Assembly: GCF_003611675.1 (NCBI RefSeq)
Contig: NZ_RAWA01000051.1
Span: forward strand, 1 to 34,776
DNA from: Corallococcus sp. CA053C
GTDB lineage: Bacteria; Myxococcota; Myxococcia; Myxococcales; Myxococcaceae
Direction of reading: 5' to 3'
DNA: 34,776 nt
How positions within the stretch are numbered: the first letter of the stretch is position 1; every line of letters begins with the position of its first letter. Position numbers and translations under genes: made by a program. The notes under the pieces were generated by a model. It had not been told where the DNA came from and did no database searches. It worked only from the letters and a program-made list of their open reading frames with translations. Shown here piece after piece: positions 15,970-24,849 of this stretch.

Positions 15970-18900
15970 GCGTGCGCTCTTCTTCCTTCTTCTCCAGCGG
16001 AGAAGTCCGGGGCAGGGTGAAGGTGAAGGTCGCGCCCTGCCCCACGGCGCCCTCCGCCCAGGTCCGTCCACCATGGCGCGACACGATGCGCCGCACGTTC
16101 GCGAGCCCGATGCCGGTGCCCTCGAACTCCTCGGCCGTGTGCAGCCGCTGGAAGACGCCAAACAACTTGTCCACGTACTGCATCTCGAAGCCCACGCCGT
16201 TGTCGCGCACCCACACCACCACTTCCCCCGCTTCCTCGCGCGTGCCCACCTCGATGAGGGCCTCCGGCTTCGGACGCGTGTACTTCAGTGCGTTGGCGAG
16301 CAGGTTGTGGATGACCTGCCGCAACAAAGCCGGGTCCCCCTCCACGGTCGGCAGCTCGCCCACCCGCCACTCGACCTGGCGCCCGTTCAGCTCTGGCAGC
16401 AGGTCCTTGCGCGCCTCGGCCACCAGCAGGGCCAGGTCCACCCGCGTCTGCCGCATCTCCGCCCGGCCCATGCGGCTGAACGCGAGCAGGTCGTCCACCA
16501 GCGTGCCGCCCTGCTTCGCCGCGCCCGCGATGGTGGTGAGGTAGCCCCGCGCCACGTCGTCCAGCTTCGCCGCCGCGCGCCGCTCCAACAGCTGCGCGAA
16601 CCCGGTGATGTGGCGCAGGGGCGCGCGCAGGTCGTGCGACACGGAGTAGCTGAAGGACTCCAGCTCCTTGTTCGCCTCCTGGAGCTGTTCGGTGCGCTCG
16701 CGCACGCGCTTCTCCAGGCCCGCGTTGAGGTGGCGGATCTCCTCCTCCGCGTGCTTCAAGCTCTCCAGCGTCCTGCGCTCGTCGTCGATGTCCGTGTGCG
16801 TGCCGAACCAGCGCGCGATGCGCCCCTCCGCGTCGCGCACCGGCATCGCGCGCGCCAGGAACCAGCGGAAGCTGCCGTCCGCGCGGCGCATGCGGAACTG
16901 ATCCTCCCACGGCGCGCCCTCGCGCAGCGCCTCGTTGAAGCGGGCCTGCATGCGCGCGGTGTCCTCGGGCTCGACGAGCGCGCTCCAGTCCTGGCCCTTC
17001 GCCTGGTCCGGCGTCGTGCCGGTGTAGTCGAACCAGCGCTGGTTGAACCAGAAGCGGTGGCCATCCGGCTCCGCCATCCACGCCAGCTGGGGGATGGAGT
17101 CCGCGAGCGTGCGGAACTGCTGCTCGCGCTCCTTCAGCTCCATGGCCAGCGCCTCGATGCGCCGACGCGCGAGCACCTGTTCGGTGACCTCCCACGTCAC
17201 GGACACGATGCCGTCCACGCGCCCCTTGGCGTCGAGCAGCGGCTGGAAGGTGAGGTTGAAGTAGCCCTCGGGCGCCTCCTGGCCCACGTCGCGGCTCAGC
17301 CGCATGGGCACCTCGCGGCCCTGGTAGGTCTCCCCGGTGCGGTAGACGGTTTCAATCTGCTCGATCTGTCCCTGACTCTCCAGCTCCGGCAGGGCCTGGC
17401 GCAGCGGCAGGCCCACCAGGGGCCGCGAACCGGTGAGCTTCAGGCGCAGGTCGTTGGCCATCTCGAAGACGAGCTCCGGACCGCGCAGCACGGTGATGGC
17501 CGCGGGCAGCTGCTTGAGCACCGAGAAGAGGTTGCGCCGCTCGGCCTGGGCGCGCTCGTAGAGGCGGGCGTTCTCCAGCGCCACGCTGGCCATCTGCGCC
17601 AGCTGCACGGCGATGGTCTCGTCCTCCGCGTCGAAGTCGCCCTCCACCTTGTCGGACAGCTGCATGAGCCCCAGGTTGCGGCCGTCGTGCCCCACCATGG
17701 GCACCGCGAGGAAGCCCTTCAGCGGCAGCGCCGGACCCTCGGCGGGGGCCGCGTCCTTCCACGCCGGGTGCGCGAGCAGCTCCTCGCGCGTCAGGCGCAG
17801 CGGCCGGTTCTCCTCGCACACCTGGGCGAAGAGGCCGCGCTCGTCCACCGTCGCGCCCGGCGCGAGCAGGGCGGTGTCCGCCGCCGACATCGCGGTGAGC
17901 GGCTGCGCGGCGTCACGCCACTCCAGCACCTGCACGGCGGACTGGTTCACGCCAATGAGCTTGCGCGCCTTGAGGGTGACCAGCTCCAGGATGGCCTGCA
18001 TGCTGCCGGCCGCGTTGAGCGCGAGGCTCGCGCGCGACAGGCCGCGCAGCTGTTCGGTGCGGCGCAGCTCCCCCGCCAGGAGCCGGGCCCGCTCCGCGTC
18101 GGCGCGCTTGCGCGCGGTGATGTCCTGCACGGTGCCCACGAAGCGCACCGCCCGGCCGTCCTCGAAGTACGTCCGGCCCATGGCGCGCACCCAGCGCTCC
18201 ACGCCGTCCTTCAACCCCACGGTGCGGTAGGCGATGTCGTAGTCGCCGGTGCCGGCGGGGTCCCAGCTGAGCGCCACCGCCTGCTCCACGGCCTCGCGGT
18301 CCTCCGGGTGCAGGCCCTGGAGGAACAGCGCGTAGGACGCCGTGGCCTCCGGCGGCAGGCCGAAGAGCGCCTTGCAGCGCGCGTCCCAGTCCAGCGTGCC
18401 CGTCGCCATGTCCATGTCGAAGGTGCCCAGCGCGGTGGCCGTCAGCGCCAGCCGCAGGCGCTGCTCGCTGTCCTGCAGCGCCTCCTGCTGCTGGCGCAGG
18501 TCCTGGGTGAGCATGTCCGTCTTGCGGCGCGCCTGGACCCAGTTGGTGACGTCCACGGCGAGCGCGATGATGCCCGAGGCCCGGTCCGCCTCCACCAGCG
18601 GGTGGTAGATGACGTTGAAGAAGGCCTCCTCGCGCTGTCCGCCGCGCTCCAGCTCGATGCGGAACTCCGAGTGGATGAAGGGCTCGCGCGTCTCCACCAC
18701 GCGCCGCAGGGTGGCCAGCACCTCCGGCTGCGAGCGCAGCTCCGGGAGCGCCTCCAGCATGGGCTTGCCGGGCGTGACGGTGCGGCCCACCAGCACGCCG
18801 TACGACGGGTTGGCGAACTCGAAGACGAGGTCCGGCCCGCGGAGGATGGCGATGCCCACCGGCACCTGCATGAAGAACGAGTGCAGCCGCTCGCGGTGCG

Positions 18901-19378
18901 TGATCTCCAGCGCGGCCCGCTCACGCTCGCGCAGGGCCTCCTCGCGGCGCTGCACGGCTTCACGCGCCAGGTACAGCTCCACGAACATCGTCACCTTGGC
19001 CAGGAGGATTTCAGGCCGCAGCGGCTTGCGCAGGTAGTCCACCGCACCGTGCGAGTACGCGGCCAGCCACTCCTTCTCGTCCCCGTCGCCCGCGGTCATC
19101 AGCAGCACGGGCGTGCGCCGGTTGCGCTCGCGCTCGCGCATCAGGTTCAACACGTCCACGCCCGTCATGTCGCCCAGGTTCATGTCCAGCAGGACGGCGG
19201 CGAAGTCCTCGTCCAACACCCGCCGCAGCGCCTCGCGCCCGGACGAGGCACGCACCAGGCGCTGTCCCAGCGGCGCGAGGATGGCCTCCAGCGCCAGCAG
19301 GTGTCCCGGCGTGTCGTCGACGAGGAGGAGGCTGGCCCGGGGAGGAGCGGAGGACAGGGGCGCGGCGGCGAAGGACAT
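15962..19378 (-). CDS. Large hybrid histidine kinase: REC-PAS-PAS-GAF-PAS-PAS-HisKA-HATPase
   Basis: A 1138-residue cytoplasmic sensor. In order: receiver at about 15-130 (phospho-acceptor Asp65, Lys118); a charged coiled coil at 135-165; PAS at about 166-282 (MQVPVGIAILRGPDLVFEFAN); PAS at about 305-425 ending TVQDITARKRAD; GAF at about 445-605; PAS at about 620-738, whose opening LPAAITVLRGPELVFEMAN resembles the first PAS and suggests duplication; PAS at about 755-868; coiled coil at about 870-905; HisKA with His915 (YSVSHDLRAPLRHITGF); and HATPase with NLLANALKYT and GTGIGLANVRRIV. The HisKA-HATPase part is of the bacteriophytochrome-like class, but no bilin-binding GAF cysteine was identified. 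No clear ribosome site precedes the ATG, so the start is less certain than the stop. It heads the signalling operon. Confidence 0.93.
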   Translation of the reverse strand: MSFAAAPLSSAPPRASLLLVDDTPGHLLALEAILAPLGQRLVRASSGREALRRVLDEDFAAVLLDMNLGDMTGVDVLNLMRERERNRRTPVLLMTAGDGDEKEWLAAYSHGAVDYLRKPLRPEILLAKVTMFVELYLAREAVQRREEALRERERAALEITHRERLHSFFMQVPVGIAILRGPDLVFEFANPSYGVLVGRTVTPGKPMLEALPELRSQPEVLATLRRVVETREPFIHSEFRIELERGGQREEAFFNVIYHPLVEADRASGIIALAVDVTNWVQARRKTDMLTQDLRQQQEALQDSEQRLRLALTATALGTFDMDMATGTLDWDARCKALFGLPPEATASYALFLQGLHPEDREAVEQAVALSWDPAGTGDYDIAYRTVGLKDGVERWVRAMGRTYFEDGRAVRFVGTVQDITARKRADAERARLLAGELRRTEQLRGLSRASLALNAAGSMQAILELVTLKARKLIGVNQSAVQVLEWRDAAQPLTAMSAADTALLAPGATVDERGLFAQVCEENRPLRLTREELLAHPAWKDAAPAEGPALPLKGFLAVPMVGHDGRNLGLMQLSDKVEGDFDAEDETIAVQLAQMASVALENARLYERAQAERRNLFSVLKQLPAAITVLRGPELVFEMANDLRLKLTGSRPLVGLPLRQALPELESQGQIEQIETVYRTGETYQGREVPMRLSRDVGQEAPEGYFNLTFQPLLDAKGRVDGIVSVTWEVTEQVLARRRIEALAMELKEREQQFRTLADSIPQLAWMAEPDGHRFWFNQRWFDYTGTTPDQAKGQDWSALVEPEDTARMQARFNEALREGAPWEDQFRMRRADGSFRWFLARAMPVRDAEGRIARWFGTHTDIDDERRTLESLKHAEEEIRHLNAGLEKRVRERTEQLQEANKELESFSYSVSHDLRAPLRHITGFAQLLERRAAAKLDDVARGYLTTIAGAAKQGGTLVDDLLAFSRMGRAEMRQTRVDLALLVAEARKDLLPELNGRQVEWRVGELPTVEGDPALLRQVIHNLLANALKYTRPKPEALIEVGTREEAGEVVVWVRDNGVGFEMQYVDKLFGVFQRLHTAEEFEGTGIGLANVRRIVSRHGGRTWAEGAVGQGATFTFTLPRTSPLEKKEEERTRA

Positions 19379-19604
19379 GGATGGAGGCTCGGGGAGCGGG
19401 ACGTCCTTCCCTTTAGGCTGCTTGCTGTCTCACAGGGGGAGGACGGGGCCGCCGCGGCGCGTCCCCGTTGACGGCAGGACAACGCCCCAACCTAACACCC
19501 GGCACTCTGTCGCCCTGTCCCTTTCCAGCAGGCCGCCGACCGTCGCGCGGGTCCTCGCGGCCTCCCCGTCTGCCCCATGACCTGGCAGGAAGGGGCCCGG
19601 TACC

Positions 19605-20514
19605 TCAGGGCGACGGCAGCCGTCGCAGCGACGTCATCGGGAAGGGCACCCAGAAGGGCGTCGCCACCGCGTCCCCGTCCAGGGAGAACCAGGGCCCCGC
19701 CTTCGTCGCGAGCACGTGGAAGTCCTGCGCGGGCGTGAAGCCCTGGCCCAGCAGCGCCACGCGCCCGCCTCGCGTCGGTGGCCACGTCCAGCACCAGCAC
19801 GGTGTGGCCGGGGCTCCCGCCCAGGACGAAGAGGTCCCCGGGGCGAAGCTGTTCCCAGGTGGGACGCGCGGTCTCCGCCTGGAGCGACAGCGTGCCCGCG
19901 TAGGTGAAGAGCAGGTCCAGGTAGTCGCGGAAGGCCGCCCGCGAGTCGTCCTTCGCCGCGCTCTCCGGCACCCACGTCACCTTCGAACCGGCGACGCGGG
20001 CCCGGTCTCCCGCCGCGTACCGGGGCCACGCCGCCAGGTGGCCGCTGGTGAAGTGGTAGGCGATGCGCTGCTGCTGACCCGCGGCCCAGCGCCACTCCGC
20101 ATGGAGCCGGAGGATGGAGTCCGCGCACTGCTGGAGGTTGACGGATCCGACGTCCAGCTCCCCCACCGCCGCGAGCCGCGCGTCGTCCGCGGCCAGCACC
20201 GTGTCGCCCCGGAAGTCGCGCACGGGCGTGCCCTCGGGGCGCAGGGGCAGGCCGCGCAGCCACGCACCGAAGGAGCCCGCGTCCACGGACACCCGCGTGT
20301 AGCCCTCCGGCGGCGCGAAGGTCTCCTCCAGGGCGCGCACCTTCACGCTCGCGGAGAGCCACGGATAGCGCTTCTGTTCTTCGGCGGAGGGGGCGTGGGG
20401 CTGGACCGCCGCTCGTTGGGAGTGCGGGGCCGCATCACAGGCGATGGTGCCCAGCAGGGCCAGCGCGAACAGGCCGGACGCGAGCCGGCGGCGCAGGGGG
20501 TGGAAGGTTCCCAT
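19605..20514 (-). pseudogene. DUF4846 lipoprotein gene with a 3' frameshift
   Basis: The frame starting at the ATG at 20514 encodes a signal (MGTFHPLRRRLASGLFALAL, Cys near 26) and then a clear DUF4846 protein: RYPWLSASVKVRALEETF, YTRVSVDAGSFGAWLRGLPL, QQCADSILRLHAEW, YHFTSGHLAAWPRY and LRPGDLFVLGGSPGHTVLVLDVATDA. After that the family pattern leaves the frame. The expected ending VALLGQGFTPAQDFHVL, followed by a segment beginning GPWFSLDG and LRRLPSP with a TGA at 19605-19607, is present but shifted by one base gained (or two lost) near 19758-19776. In the unshifted frame the protein instead runs on with Arg/Ala-rich sequence to 19492. This is either a recent disabling mutation or a sequencing error in a GC-rich run. 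DUF4846 function is unknown. Confidence 0.8.
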
Positions 20515-20685
20515 CGCATTCACGGGGCGGGCTCCGGGAGGCAGGGGCCGGGACGAGCCCCGGACCACCCGGTGGGACACCGGTGGACACCTCGCGGGTC
20601 CCGGGGCGCGAGCGAAGTTCTTCGCTGGACGCTCGCCGTGCAGGACAGGTGCGCCCTGGGGAGCGAGCACTAACTTTTGAGGGCC

Positions 20686-21282
20686 ATGCACCGTCGGGCA
20701 AGCCTTGTGCTGCTCAATGCACTGTCCCTGTCGCGCCTTCCGCTCGCCGCGGTGTTCATCGCGGTGACGGACCTGCGCTTGCGGGCCCTCCTCGTGGTGG
20801 TGGCCGCGGCGACGGACTTCCTGGACGGCTGGATTGCCAGGCACCGGGGATTGGCCACGCGCTGGGGCGCGCTCATCGACCCGGTGGCGGACCGCGCCTT
20901 CATGGTCACGGCCTTCATCGTGTGCCTGTTGGACGGGCTCATCGGTCCGGTGGAGCTGTTGCTGTTGCTGCTGCGCGACATCGGCACGGCCATCGGCTTC
21001 ATCGTCGCCAGGCTGCGGCCGGACATGCGGGCCATCGAGCTCAAGGCGCGGATGCTGGGCAAGATGGTCACCGCGCTGCAGCTCGCGGTGCTGTTGTGCG
21101 TGCTGCTCTACCCCCCGCTGGTGCGTCCGCTCGTGGCGCTCGTCGCCCTGCTGTCGCTCGCGTCGGTGGTGGACTACACGCGCGCGGTGTGGAGCAAGCG
21201 TCAGCAGCTTCCGCCGTCCCGGCCGGTCCCCCGGATTCCCCACGGGCCCACCCGCGCGCCCATGAACTCCGCGCGGAAGTAA
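20686..21282 (+). CDS. CDP-alcohol phosphatidyltransferase family protein
   Basis: A 198-residue inner-membrane enzyme that transfers a phosphatidyl or similar group from a CDP-linked donor to an alcohol. The full family signature is present: Asp44 and Asp47-Gly48 in TDFLDGWIAR, Ala51-Arg52, Gly61, and Asp65/Asp69 in ALIDPVADR, the last aspartate being catalytic. Several membrane helices follow (MVTAFIVCLLDGLIGPVEL, VTALQLAVLLCVLLY, LVALVALLSLASVVDYT). The C-terminal tail is basic and Pro-rich. The ATG at 20686 has GAGGG only three bases upstream, and an in-frame TTG at 20677 is an alternative start. Similarity of overall size is greatest to phosphatidylglycerophosphate synthase-type enzymes, but the acceptor alcohol cannot be decided. 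It is divergent from the broken DUF4846 gene. Confidence 0.87.
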   Translation: MHRRASLVLLNALSLSRLPLAAVFIAVTDLRLRALLVVVAAATDFLDGWIARHRGLATRWGALIDPVADRAFMVTAFIVCLLDGLIGPVELLLLLLRDIGTAIGFIVARLRPDMRAIELKARMLGKMVTALQLAVLLCVLLYPPLVRPLVALVALLSLASVVDYTRAVWSKRQQLPPSRPVPRIPHGPTRAPMNSARK

Positions 21283-21294
21283 CGCACCACGGGC

Positions 21295-21510
21295 CTACGC
21301 CGACAGCGCGTGGGCATCCGGCGCGTTCACGCGGGGGAGCCGTTCGCGTTCGCGCTCCATCGCGGCACGCTCGCCCGCGGACATGGCGTCCCAGACCTCG
21401 TCCATCGTGTCGAGAAGTGCATCCACCTCCGGCGAGTCACCGCCCGGAGTGCGAGCACGAACGAGGGTCAACTTGTGCAGCAGGGTGCGGTATCGGTCGA
21501 AGACCGTCAT
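21295..21510 (-). CDS. Small helical protein of unknown function
   Basis: A 71-residue soluble protein with no recognised domain. It is predicted helical and highly charged (VDALLDTMDEVWDAMSAGER, then AAMERERERL). The start is well supported: GGAGG lies eight bases before the ATG. It ends 12 bases from the convergent phosphatidyltransferase and begins 785 bases downstream of the repeat protein's stop region, separated from it by 58 bases in the same direction. It could be a small regulatory or structural protein; nothing in the sequence shows which. Confidence 0.65.
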   Translation of the reverse strand: MTVFDRYRTLLHKLTLVRARTPGGDSPEVDALLDTMDEVWDAMSAGERAAMERERERLPRVNAPDAHALSA

Positions 21511-21568
21511 GGTGAAAACCTCCGTCCCCCAGACGCGCGCGGCGACGTGGGCTGACGGAGGCGGGACC

Positions 21569-22612
21569 TCACTTCAGCCTGGCGGCACGACGGGCAGCGG
21601 CCCCGGTGAGCACGGAGATCTCCCGCGTGTGGCTCTTGCCCACGAGGTTGACCACGGCGCGCACCTGTTCGCCCTCCTTGAGCTGCGTGGCGCGGATGGC
21701 CTCGCCGTCGCGCAGGACGCGAGTGCCAGCGCCGATCTCCAGCGGCAGGTGCGTGCCCTCGTCCACGATGACGACCTCCTTCGAGGACACCGAGTACACC
21801 GTGCCCGTGTAGATGGCATCCACCACGGCGATGCCTCCGCCCCGTGCCGAAGGAGCAGGCGAAGTCGCAGAGCCTGAAGTCCCCGTGCCGGTGTTGCCCG
21901 TGCCACCCGTGCTCGGGCTCGCATTCGTACCCGTGTTGCCCGTGTTGCCCGTGCCCGTGTTGCCCGTGCCCGTGTTGCCCGTGCCGGTGTTGCCCGTGCC
22001 GGTGTTGCCCGTGCCGGTGTTGCCCGTGCCACCCGTGCCCGGACTCGCACCGGCGCCCGTGCCACCCATGCCGGTGTTGCCAGTCCCGCCGGCCCCTGGA
22101 CTCGCATTCGTGCCGGTGTTGCCCGTGCTTGGCGGGTTGTCATCCGCACCTGTGTTACCAGTGCCACCGGTATTCATGTTGGAGCCGGTGTCGCTCGCGC
22201 CGGGCACCGGATCCACCTCCGCACCCGTGTTACCGGTGCCACCCGTATTCACATTGGCGTCGTTGTTCCCGGCGCCACCGGTCCCCTGGGTCGGAGTCGT
22301 GGCAGTGGTATCCGGACGGGCCCCCGTCCCCGTGTTACCCGAGCCCCCAGTGTTCGGATCCGTGCCCGTCGGGCTCCCACTGGCGGGCGCTTGCTGAACC
22401 GCCGTCCCCGAACCGCCCGTTCCCGTCGTCGCGGGCTGCGATGCGGCGGGCTGCGATGCGTAAGGAGGCGTACCGGCGGCCTGCCGCGCGGAGTCCGCGG
22501 ACGGCGCCTCATCCTCCCTGCCGACCTGCGCCAACACGGTCCGCGGTCCCGCGCCTACCAGCAGGCAGGCCACGCCCGCGATCCCCAAGCCCCTCAAGGT
22601 GTCTCGCTTCAT
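21569..22612 (-). CDS. Secreted protein with Gly/Asn/Thr repeats and a small conserved C-terminal domain
   Basis: A 347-residue exported protein. The signal MKRDTLRGLGIAGVACLLVG ends at an ALA-Q site near residue 28. GGAGGAG precedes the ATG at 22612 by nine bases. Residues of about 60-250 are low complexity, built from GNTGT, GGTGNTG and TGTNAS units with scattered Asp/Pro. The C-terminal 90 residues are ordered: YTGTVYSVSSKEVVIVDEG, LPLEIGAGTRVLRDGEAIRA and KEGEQVRAVVNLVGKSHTRE. This end resembles short beta-barrel domains found in periplasmic proteins of related bacteria, though I cannot name a family. The repeat could act as an extended, flexible surface or cell-wall-spanning linker. The DNA repeat is described separately and is prone to length change. 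Confidence 0.75.
   Translation of the reverse strand: MKRDTLRGLGIAGVACLLVGAGPRTVLAQVGREDEAPSADSARQAAGTPPYASQPAASQPATTGTGGSGTAVQQAPASGSPTGTDPNTGGSGNTGTGARPDTTATTPTQGTGGAGNNDANVNTGGTGNTGAEVDPVPGASDTGSNMNTGGTGNTGADDNPPSTGNTGTNASPGAGGTGNTGMGGTGAGASPGTGGTGNTGTGNTGTGNTGTGNTGTGNTGTGNTGNTGTNASPSTGGTGNTGTGTSGSATSPAPSARGGGIAVVDAIYTGTVYSVSSKEVVIVDEGTHLPLEIGAGTRVLRDGEAIRATQLKEGEQVRAVVNLVGKSHTREISVLTGAAARRAARLK
21942..22031. repeat. Six tandem 15-bp units inside the repeat protein gene
   Basis: The unit GTGTTGCCCGTGCCC/G occurs six times in a row on the plus strand, the last with a final A. Read on the minus strand each unit encodes the pentapeptide GNTGT. Shorter, diverged copies extend on both sides from about 21890 to 22240. 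Because the unit is a multiple of three, length changes keep the frame. Confidence 0.9.
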
Positions 22613-22751
22613 GCGTGGCGCTCCTCCCACTGGGGAAGGTGCACGCTCACGCCTTGAGAACCACCGGCCCGGCGACCTGGCGCCCGCTCGCAAGCCTCCC
22701 CTGCCACCACGGCCTGGAGCCCTGGGAGCGAACCTCCCCCCAGAAATGGAA

Positions 22752-22784
22752 CGCCCCCGGTCCCATCCAAGGGGCCCGGGGGCG
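22752..22784 (-). terminator. Hairpin downstream of the protease gene
   Basis: A 9-bp perfect inverted repeat (CGCCCCCGG, then CCGGGGGCG) with three further inner pairs lies about 25 bases past the protease stop on the minus strand and is followed there by a T-rich TTCCATTTCTGG. It separates the protease from the repeat protein gene. Confidence 0.6.
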
Positions 22785-22809
22785 CGGCACCACACGAAGC
22801 CGTCCGCCG

Positions 22810-24618
22810 TTACGGCAGCGGGAGCGGCCCGCCACCCGTGGGCAGCGAGCGCGCCAGCTCCACGGCCTTCACCGCCTGCACGAGCCCGTGGCCGTACTTC
22901 TCATCGACCCCCGGCGTCGTCTTGTCGTCCAGGCCCGTCTTCTCCAGCACGGCGCGGATGTGACCGGCGCTGAGGTCCGGCCGGGCGCTCATCACCAGGG
23001 CCGCCACACCGGACACGTGCGGGGTGGCCATGGAGGTCCCCGACTCGCGCTGGTAGTCCACGCCGCTGATGTCCACCGTGACGTTCTGGCCCACCATCGC
23101 CTTGAGGGCCGTCGCGGACGCCAGCGACACGGACACCGTGGGCACCCAATGCGCATTGGCGGCGCCCAGCGTGAAGTTGCCCTCGCCGTCGTCCCCCACG
23201 TTGTTGCCGATGATGATGGCGCGCGCGCCGGCCTCGATGACGTGGTGCGCCTTCTCCTCGAAGAAGATGTCACCCCGGTCCACGTACGCGACGAAGCCGT
23301 CGCACGTGGCCGCCGGCCCGCAGGACGCCCGGTCCGTACCCAGGCCGCAGTCCACCAACCGGCCCGTGTAGCGGCCCTGCGCGGTGAACGAGAGCGGCGA
23401 GGACACGAACGGCGTCGAACCCGCCTCCACCCCGGACAGCGACGCGGCGCCCAGCACCGTGGCGCTCAGCACGTTGACGCCCGGGCCCACGAGCGACAGC
23501 TCCTGGCCGTACTGCGAGAAGGACGCGTACTCACCGGCCAGGTCCACCGCGCCCACCGCCATCACGGCCGGGTTGTACGCGGCCGGATAGGAGATGCCCC
23601 GCTTGCCGTCGTTGCCGCTGGCCGCCACGGACAGCATCCCGTTGCCGTTGTCGTACGCCTTCTCGAACGCGAGCTGCTCCTTCGCGGAGGTGTCCGGAGC
23701 GCCCAGCGACAGCGAGGCGACCCGCGCCCCTTCCGCCCGGCACCACTCCACCGCCGCGATGACGTCGTCGGTGCTGCCGCCGCCCTTCACATCCAGCACG
23801 CGCGCGACGAGCAGCGACGCGCCGGGCGCCACGCCCACCACGCCGTTCGGATCCTGGCCGGGCGCCACGCGTCCGCCCGAACCCGTGCCGAGCTGCGCCA
23901 GGATGGTCGCCGACACGTGCGTGCCGTGGCCGCCGCCCACCGTCAGGACGCCCTGCTTCAAGCTCTGGTCGGACGGGTCCTCGTCATCGTCGACGAAGTC
24001 CCAGCCCTTCAAGAACGCCGCCTTCAGCTCCGGGTGCTTGCTGTCCCAGCCGCTGTCGATGACGCACACCTTCACGCCCTCGCCCGTGGGCGCGCCCGTG
24101 TCGAGGACGCCATCGTTGTTCGCGTCCCACAGCTGCGGGGCCTGCACCATCTTCAGGCCTTCGGTGTACTCGCCCACGGAGCCCTGCGTGCTGAACACGC
24201 CCTGCCACGACACCAGCGGCGGCGGCGTCGGAAGTCCCATCGCGTGCACGCGGCGGTTGGGCTCCACGGAGAGCACGTCCGGGTTCTTCTGGAGCGCCGC
24301 CAGGGCCTCCGGCGACAGCCGCGCGGACACCATGTTGAGGCTCGGGAAGCGCCGCTTCACCGTGCCCCCCTCGCGCTCCACGGCCGCCGCGAAGTCCGCC
24401 GTGGCGGCCACCGCGCTGGCGGCCACCTTCGGCTTGAAGGTGATGAGCACCCCGTCCGGGGCTTCGGCCGCCGTCAGGGAGGAGGACGTCTGCCCGGGCA
24501 ACCGGAAGTCCGTGGTGCCGGGACAGGCCTGGGGCAGGACATCAATGGGTTCAGGGTCCTTGCCACCGCAAGCCACCAGACCGGACAGCCCGAGCCCAAG
24601 CCAAAGCCAACGCTTCAT
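22810..24618 (-). CDS. Subtilisin-like (S8) serine protease lipoprotein with PA-type insert
   Basis: A 602-residue exported protease. The start at 24618 is chosen because AAGGAG lies nine bases before it and the product begins with a good lipoprotein signal (MKRWLWLGLGLSGLVAC, lipobox LVAC, Cys 17). An I9-like propeptide occupies about 55-125 (VLITFKPKVAASAVAATADF, LQKNPDVLSVEPNRRV). The catalytic triad is Asp188 (CVIDSGWD), His231 (GGGHGTHVS) and Ser529 (GTSMATPHVSG), with oxyanion Asn336 (AASGNDG). Between Asn and Ser, at about 410-515, is a protease-associated domain (CDGFVAYVDRGDIFFEEKA, GARAIIIGNNVGDD), which often helps substrate choice. All catalytic residues are intact. It probably degrades extracellular or prey protein, a fair inference for a predatory myxobacterium. 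The end is a short Gly/Pro tail. Confidence 0.93.
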   Translation of the reverse strand: MKRWLWLGLGLSGLVACGGKDPEPIDVLPQACPGTTDFRLPGQTSSSLTAAEAPDGVLITFKPKVAASAVAATADFAAAVEREGGTVKRRFPSLNMVSARLSPEALAALQKNPDVLSVEPNRRVHAMGLPTPPPLVSWQGVFSTQGSVGEYTEGLKMVQAPQLWDANNDGVLDTGAPTGEGVKVCVIDSGWDSKHPELKAAFLKGWDFVDDDEDPSDQSLKQGVLTVGGGHGTHVSATILAQLGTGSGGRVAPGQDPNGVVGVAPGASLLVARVLDVKGGGSTDDVIAAVEWCRAEGARVASLSLGAPDTSAKEQLAFEKAYDNGNGMLSVAASGNDGKRGISYPAAYNPAVMAVGAVDLAGEYASFSQYGQELSLVGPGVNVLSATVLGAASLSGVEAGSTPFVSSPLSFTAQGRYTGRLVDCGLGTDRASCGPAATCDGFVAYVDRGDIFFEEKAHHVIEAGARAIIIGNNVGDDGEGNFTLGAANAHWVPTVSVSLASATALKAMVGQNVTVDISGVDYQRESGTSMATPHVSGVAALVMSARPDLSAGHIRAVLEKTGLDDKTTPGVDEKYGHGLVQAVKAVELARSLPTGGGPLPLP

Positions 24619-24849
24619 GGGGTGCATCTCCTTCGTGCCCGGCCAGCATGAGGTACCGCGCCGCGACCCGACGCCCTCGAAACTGACGGCCGGGAGGAAC
24701 GGACCGGCCCTGCTTCCCGTTCCCGAAAACAATTTAAGCATGGACGCAGGTCGACTGCTCGGGCGGCTGTCATGCGCCCGACGCGCGCCGGGTACCAGTC
24801 AACGTGCTCCTTCCAACGCCCGGGGCACACGACCCGGCGCGTCGGGGGG

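Noticed and set aside
15878-19471. 1197-residue plus-strand open frame across the large kinase
   Set aside because: Its product is almost only Arg, His, Leu, Gln and Ala, without any domain, and the opposite strand encodes a full multi-domain kinase. It is a shadow caused by high G+C.
21880-22240. Tandem units resembling a CRISPR array
   Set aside because: No unique spacers exist between units, the unit is 15 bp, and the whole lies in frame inside a secreted protein.
24690-24760. AT-rich spot (TTAAAT near 24732) as a promoter for the protease
   Set aside because: The -10-like word is present but no -35 word lies at a proper distance, so I do not call it.
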